A stretch of DNA of 7,913 bases from positions 1 through 7,913 of the forward strand of contig JAQUOC010000063.1 in the NCBI GenBank assembly GCA_028717305.1, read 5' to 3'. Positions within the stretch are counted from its first letter, which is position 1, and each line of letters starts with the position of its first letter. This document shows, in pieces, positions 5,841-7,913 of this stretch. This DNA comes from Dehalococcoidales bacterium. GTDB taxonomy: Bacteria; Chloroflexota; Dehalococcoidia; Dehalococcoidales; UBA5760. The notes under the pieces are model-generated. The model did not search any database and was not told where the DNA came from. It saw only the letters and a program-made list of their open reading frames with translations. Made by a program: the position numbers and the translations under genes.

Positions 5841-6380
5841 CTACCTTACTATCCGTATAATTTCCTTGAACACTTCTCCACGCGCCACCCTGAGCAACTC
5901 AAACAAAGCCATCTCTGTGCTGGTAATGCCGGCACCGGCGCTTCTCATCTTATCGAGAGCAATCTCCTTATTCCCGGCCGTTCTCGAAGAGACCGCGTCA
6001 CCCACAACCTGAACCTCATATCCGATCCCGAGTAGATCCGCTACCGTCTGATAAACGCAGACGTGTGACTCGATGCCGGCCACCAGTGCCTGCCTGCGGT
6101 TTAGCGTCTTAATCTCTCTCAAGAAGCTCTCTTCACCACAGCAGCTGAAGCTAAGCTTTGCTATCGGCCGGACATCGGACAAAAACCGTGCCAGCTGCGG
6201 TATGGTCCTGCCCAACCCCTGCGGGTACTGCTCGGTTACTACTATCGGGACCCCGAGGGCTTGCGCACCCCTTATAAGCTTGTCAAGGTTTAAGAAAAGC
6301 TCATCTTTATCGCTCATAACAGAAGCCAGTTTATCCTGAACATCAACAATAACCAAGACCGTATTCTCTAAATCAAGCAT
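5841..6380 (-). CDS. Isochorismatase-family cysteine hydrolase, short YcaC/ISOC-like form (179 aa)
   Basis: Members of this cytosolic family hydrolyse amides, imides or vinyl ethers with a Cys-Asp-Lys triad. All three are visible: Asp13 in VIVDVQDKL, Lys75 in PIAKLSFSC, and Cys108 in GIESHVCVYQT. The GIESHVCVYQT segment and VVTEQYPQGLG (47-57) place it near the YcaC/ISOC1-ISOC2 branch rather than true isochorismatases or nicotinamidases; substrates of that branch are mostly unknown. Length is normal. The ATG start is the earliest possible because an in-frame TAG lies immediately before it; the ribosome binding site GGAGGA (6398-6393) is unusually far, about 12-13 bases. It follows the flavoprotein gene by 88 bases but has its own promoter candidate. 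The product is a different subfamily from the isochorismatase-like gene at 7079-7729. Confidence 0.9.
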   Translation of the reverse strand: MLDLENTVLVIVDVQDKLASVMSDKDELFLNLDKLIRGAQALGVPIVVTEQYPQGLGRTIPQLARFLSDVRPIAKLSFSCCGEESFLREIKTLNRRQALVAGIESHVCVYQTVADLLGIGYEVQVVGDAVSSRTAGNKEIALDKMRSAGAGITSTEMALFELLRVARGEVFKEIIRIVR

Positions 6381-6407
6381 CTAAATACTGATTCCTCCGT
6401 ATTCCTC

Positions 6408-6437
6408 ATAATATTCACGAAACCTACCTCTGAACAA
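6408..6437 (-). promoter_or_regulatory. Promoter candidate for the 179-residue isochorismatase-family gene
   Basis: Minus-strand TTGTTC (6437-6432) is followed after 18 bases by TATTAT (6413-6408). The start of transcription would be near 6401, just ahead of the GGAGGA ribosome binding site. The -35 is imperfect. No terminator for the upstream flavoprotein gene is visible, so read-through is also possible. Confidence 0.4.
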
Positions 6438-6468
6438 TTATTATGTCCAATTAATCAAGCAAACAAAA

Positions 6469-7014
6469 TCATGATTGAGCTCCACGGATTAGCTTCATGA
6501 TCAGCCGATCAAGACGCTTTTTGACTCTTTTGTTTCCTGCTATTTCCCCCGGCTTTGTCGCCAGACCGGTAACGCTGCCCATCCAACGCATCTGACAGAG
6601 GGAAACATAGGTCCTTATGTTACTAATTGCCTTGCCAATACCTTCCTCAGCTACCGCTATCCCCGCAACCGGTTTCCCCGACAGTCTCGGCCAGATAGGG
6701 CATGTCCGATCCATAAAATTCTTGAGCAGGCCGGAAAGCATCTCAAAGTAAACCGGTGTACCGACAACCCAGCCGTCAGCGGCTATCAGTTTAGGATACA
6801 ATTCCTGCATGTCGTCCCGGAGCCTGCAAACACCCTTTCGGTTTACGCCACCCTCCTCACAGGATAAACAGCCGCAGCAGGGCTTGATCTTCTTTTGCCG
6901 GAGAAGAATCAATTCCGTCTCAACCCCGCTTTCGGCCGCTCTGGCGAGCAGTTCCTTAACCATCCACTCGGTGTTGCCTCTCCGTGGAGATCCGGATATC
7001 CCGATTATCTTCAC
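6469..7014 (-). CDS. Iron-sulfur-flavoprotein-like NAD(P)H:FMN reductase
   Basis: A flavodoxin-fold protein of 181 residues. GISGSPRRGNTEWMV (5-19) is the FMN phosphate-binding loop, and GTPVYFEMLSGLLKNFMDRT (85-104) is the second flavin-site segment of the NADPH-dependent FMN reductase superfamily. Between them lies a cysteine cluster: Cys46, Cys47, Cys49, Cys52 and Cys63. Cys46-x2-Cys49-x2-Cys52-x10-Cys63 resembles the 4Fe-4S motif of archaeal and anaerobe iron-sulfur flavoproteins, whose last gap is usually shorter (about 4-7). A role in electron transfer or oxygen/peroxide detoxification is typical of that family. The start is GTG at 7014, supported by GGAGGG eight bases upstream. It follows the 216-residue isochorismatase-like gene by 64 bases on the same strand, probably on one transcript. 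Cluster binding and quinone-reductase activity are inferred, not shown. Confidence 0.88.
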   Translation of the reverse strand: MKIIGISGSPRRGNTEWMVKELLARAAESGVETELILLRQKKIKPCCGCLSCEEGGVNRKGVCRLRDDMQELYPKLIAADGWVVGTPVYFEMLSGLLKNFMDRTCPIWPRLSGKPVAGIAVAEEGIGKAISNIRTYVSLCQMRWMGSVTGLATKPGEIAGNKRVKKRLDRLIMKLIRGAQS

Positions 7015-7078
7015 AGAACTATCCCTCCTACCCTTAGGGCGACGGCACTAAACAACACACCGGGCAGGGGACATAATC

Positions 7079-7729
7079 TCAATCGGCCTTGAACAGGAAT
7101 TGCCCGTTACCCAGAGGCTCAAGGTTACGAAACAGTTCTTCTGACTTCATGACCAGCCCGAAGTTCTCACTGACTTCGGCAATAGTCGTCTGACAAAAGG
7201 CTTCATTCAAGGAAGCGGTAGCATCGGATATCAGAATCACGTCCCACCCCCTGTTGAAGGCATCACGTAACGAGGACTCGACACAAATCGAGGTATCAAT
7301 CCCGGAAAATACTATGGTGTCTATCTTCATTGACCGTAGCCAGAGCTGAATCTCGGTATCCTGAAATACGGAGTCGCGCCTCTTGCGCACAATATAGTCA
7401 TCTTCCTGAGGCTTCATTTCATCGATGATCTCGCTGTCCCAGGTACCCCGGATGCAGAGAGGTACCCTATCGATTCTTTCACGCCGCTTGTGGGGTAGAA
7501 TCTGATGCTGCCTCTCCAGCATATCGATTCCAGAGTTCTCACGAAGTGCCTGGGAGAAAAACACCGGAATGTTTAGCGACCTTGCTTTCCGGTACAAATC
7601 CTGAACGGCCGGCAACACTTGCCGGTATTTGGATATGTCATAGCCGAGTTTATCGAATGACCCTCCCGGAGCTACAAAACCGTTCTGGACATCGATAATG
7701 ATCAGAGCAGGGTTAATCTTGTAAACCAT
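7079..7729 (-). CDS. Isochorismatase-family cysteine hydrolase, RutB/N-carbamoylsarcosine-amidase-like (216 aa)
   Basis: A second, distinct isochorismatase-fold hydrolase. With the start at 7729 the triad is Asp13 (LIIIDVQNGF), Lys116 (IVRKRRDSVFQDT) and Cys149 (GIDTSICVESSLRDA). The last motif with its following strand DVILISDATAS resembles ureidoacrylate amidohydrolase RutB and N-carbamoylsarcosine amidase, so hydrolysis of a carbamoyl or other amide group is likely, but the substrate is unassigned and no other rut genes are present. An in-frame ATG at 7777 would add 16 residues (including WNGGIW) unlike family N-termini; I prefer 7729, where the chain begins at the usual distance from the first strand. 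Neither start has a good ribosome binding site; a promoter-like pair at 7736-7765 would give an almost leaderless message. It probably leads a transcript continuing into the flavoprotein gene. Confidence 0.88.
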   Translation of the reverse strand: MVYKINPALIIIDVQNGFVAPGGSFDKLGYDISKYRQVLPAVQDLYRKARSLNIPVFFSQALRENSGIDMLERQHQILPHKRRERIDRVPLCIRGTWDSEIIDEMKPQEDDYIVRKRRDSVFQDTEIQLWLRSMKIDTIVFSGIDTSICVESSLRDAFNRGWDVILISDATASLNEAFCQTTIAEVSENFGLVMKSEELFRNLEPLGNGQFLFKAD

Positions 7730-7735
7730 GCCGCT

Positions 7736-7765
7736 ATTATGCCAAATCCCCCCGTTCCAAATCAA
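7736..7765 (-). promoter_or_regulatory. Promoter candidate giving a near-leaderless transcript
   Basis: Minus-strand TTGATT (7765-7760), an 18-base spacer and CATAAT (7741-7736, five of six -10 matches) would start RNA within a base or two of the ATG at 7729. This fits the missing ribosome binding site and argues against the upstream ATG at 7777. Confidence 0.35.
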
Positions 7766-7797
7766 CCGCAAACTCATGCGGTAAGCTTTGCTCTGCC

Positions 7798-7812
7798 GAT
7801 CACATGTTGATC
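7798..7812. repeat. Short inverted repeat GATCA-N5-TGATC
   Basis: Perfect five-base arms (7798-7802 and 7808-7812) flank CATGT, and the first base of the partial gene's stop complement overlaps the right arm. It lies about 35-50 bases upstream of the putative promoter of the isochorismatase-like gene and could be an operator, but dyads this small arise by chance. Confidence 0.25.
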
Positions 7813-7913
7813 TATTGCATTCCCGCCTTCTGCAGGAACTGACCTATGACGGACCTTTCCACCTCATTGAGCAGTCCTTTTTGGTAGGCAATCGAATCAA
7901 AAAAGAACTGAAA
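7812..7913 (-). CDS. C-terminal end of an unidentified protein (partial, 33 residues visible)
   Basis: A minus-strand frame runs unbroken from the right edge to a TAG at 7814-7812. The 33 visible residues start FQFFFDSIAYQKGLL and end QFLQKAGMQ; they look like an amphipathic helical C-terminus. No family can be named from so little. Support is the open frame, protein-like composition and the orientation matching the downstream genes. Its stop is 82 bases before the preferred start of the isochorismatase-like gene, so it could belong to the same transcription unit. Confidence 0.55.
   Translation of the reverse strand, partial: FQFFFDSIAYQKGLLNEVERSVIGQFLQKAGMQ

Noticed and set aside
6073..6339. 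An 88-codon plus-strand frame antisense to the 179-residue isochorismatase-family gene.
   Set aside because: It is fully contained in a gene with all three catalytic residues and its translation resembles no protein family.
1..7913. Defence island, prophage, transposon or CRISPR content.
   Set aside because: No nuclease, transposase, integrase, phage structural gene, terminal inverted repeats or regularly spaced repeats were seen on either strand.

Overview
The window looks like an ordinary chromosomal stretch from a bacterium of moderate GC content with compact, mostly short transcription units. Gene content (an iron-sulfur-flavoprotein-like reductase, a 'trcl'-type zinc ribbon, TlyA, a divergent PlsX) suits an anaerobe. 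My impression is Chloroflexota/Dehalococcoidia-like, but that rests on general feel, not on a marker gene, and should be treated as a guess. No rRNA, tRNA, CRISPR array, insertion sequence or phage gene is visible.

Layout. Plus strand, left: the 3' end of an unidentified gene (2-205); a promoter (375-404) leading to a 114-residue unknown protein (461-805); a divergent plsX (942-1889) behind a long inverted repeat (863-889); and a cyclase/kynurenine-formamidase-family gene (1996-2634). Minus strand, middle: a two-gene unit of tlyA (4201-3473) and an alpha/beta hydrolase (3471-2662), separated by one base, converging on the cyclase gene; then a free-standing GAF-domain gene (5010-4444) with a very good promoter. 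Divergent from it on the plus strand is a double zinc-ribbon/coiled-coil protein (5178-5807). Minus strand, right: an isochorismatase-family hydrolase (7729-7079) and an iron-sulfur-flavoprotein-like reductase (7014-6469), probably cotranscribed; a second, different isochorismatase-family hydrolase (6380-5841) with its own promoter; and, at the right edge, the last 33 codons of an unidentified gene (7913-7812).

How the genes might work together. PlsX feeds acyl-phosphate into phospholipid synthesis and TlyA methylates rRNA. Four separate hydrolases (metal-dependent cyclase, serine alpha/beta hydrolase, two cysteine isochorismatase-type enzymes) and an FMN/Fe-S protein give the window a small-molecule amide/ester catabolism flavour, but no complete pathway can be read. 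The GAF protein and the zinc-ribbon protein share a 155-base divergent control region containing a repeated ATTTCCCGAA motif.

No clear new defence or mobile system is present. The points most worth a second look are the PlsX lacking most of the segment that in Bacillus forms the membrane-contacting helical tip, the zinc-ribbon/(Asn-His)4/zinc-ribbon/coiled-coil protein with its shared operator-like repeats, and the isochorismatase/flavoprotein cluster.
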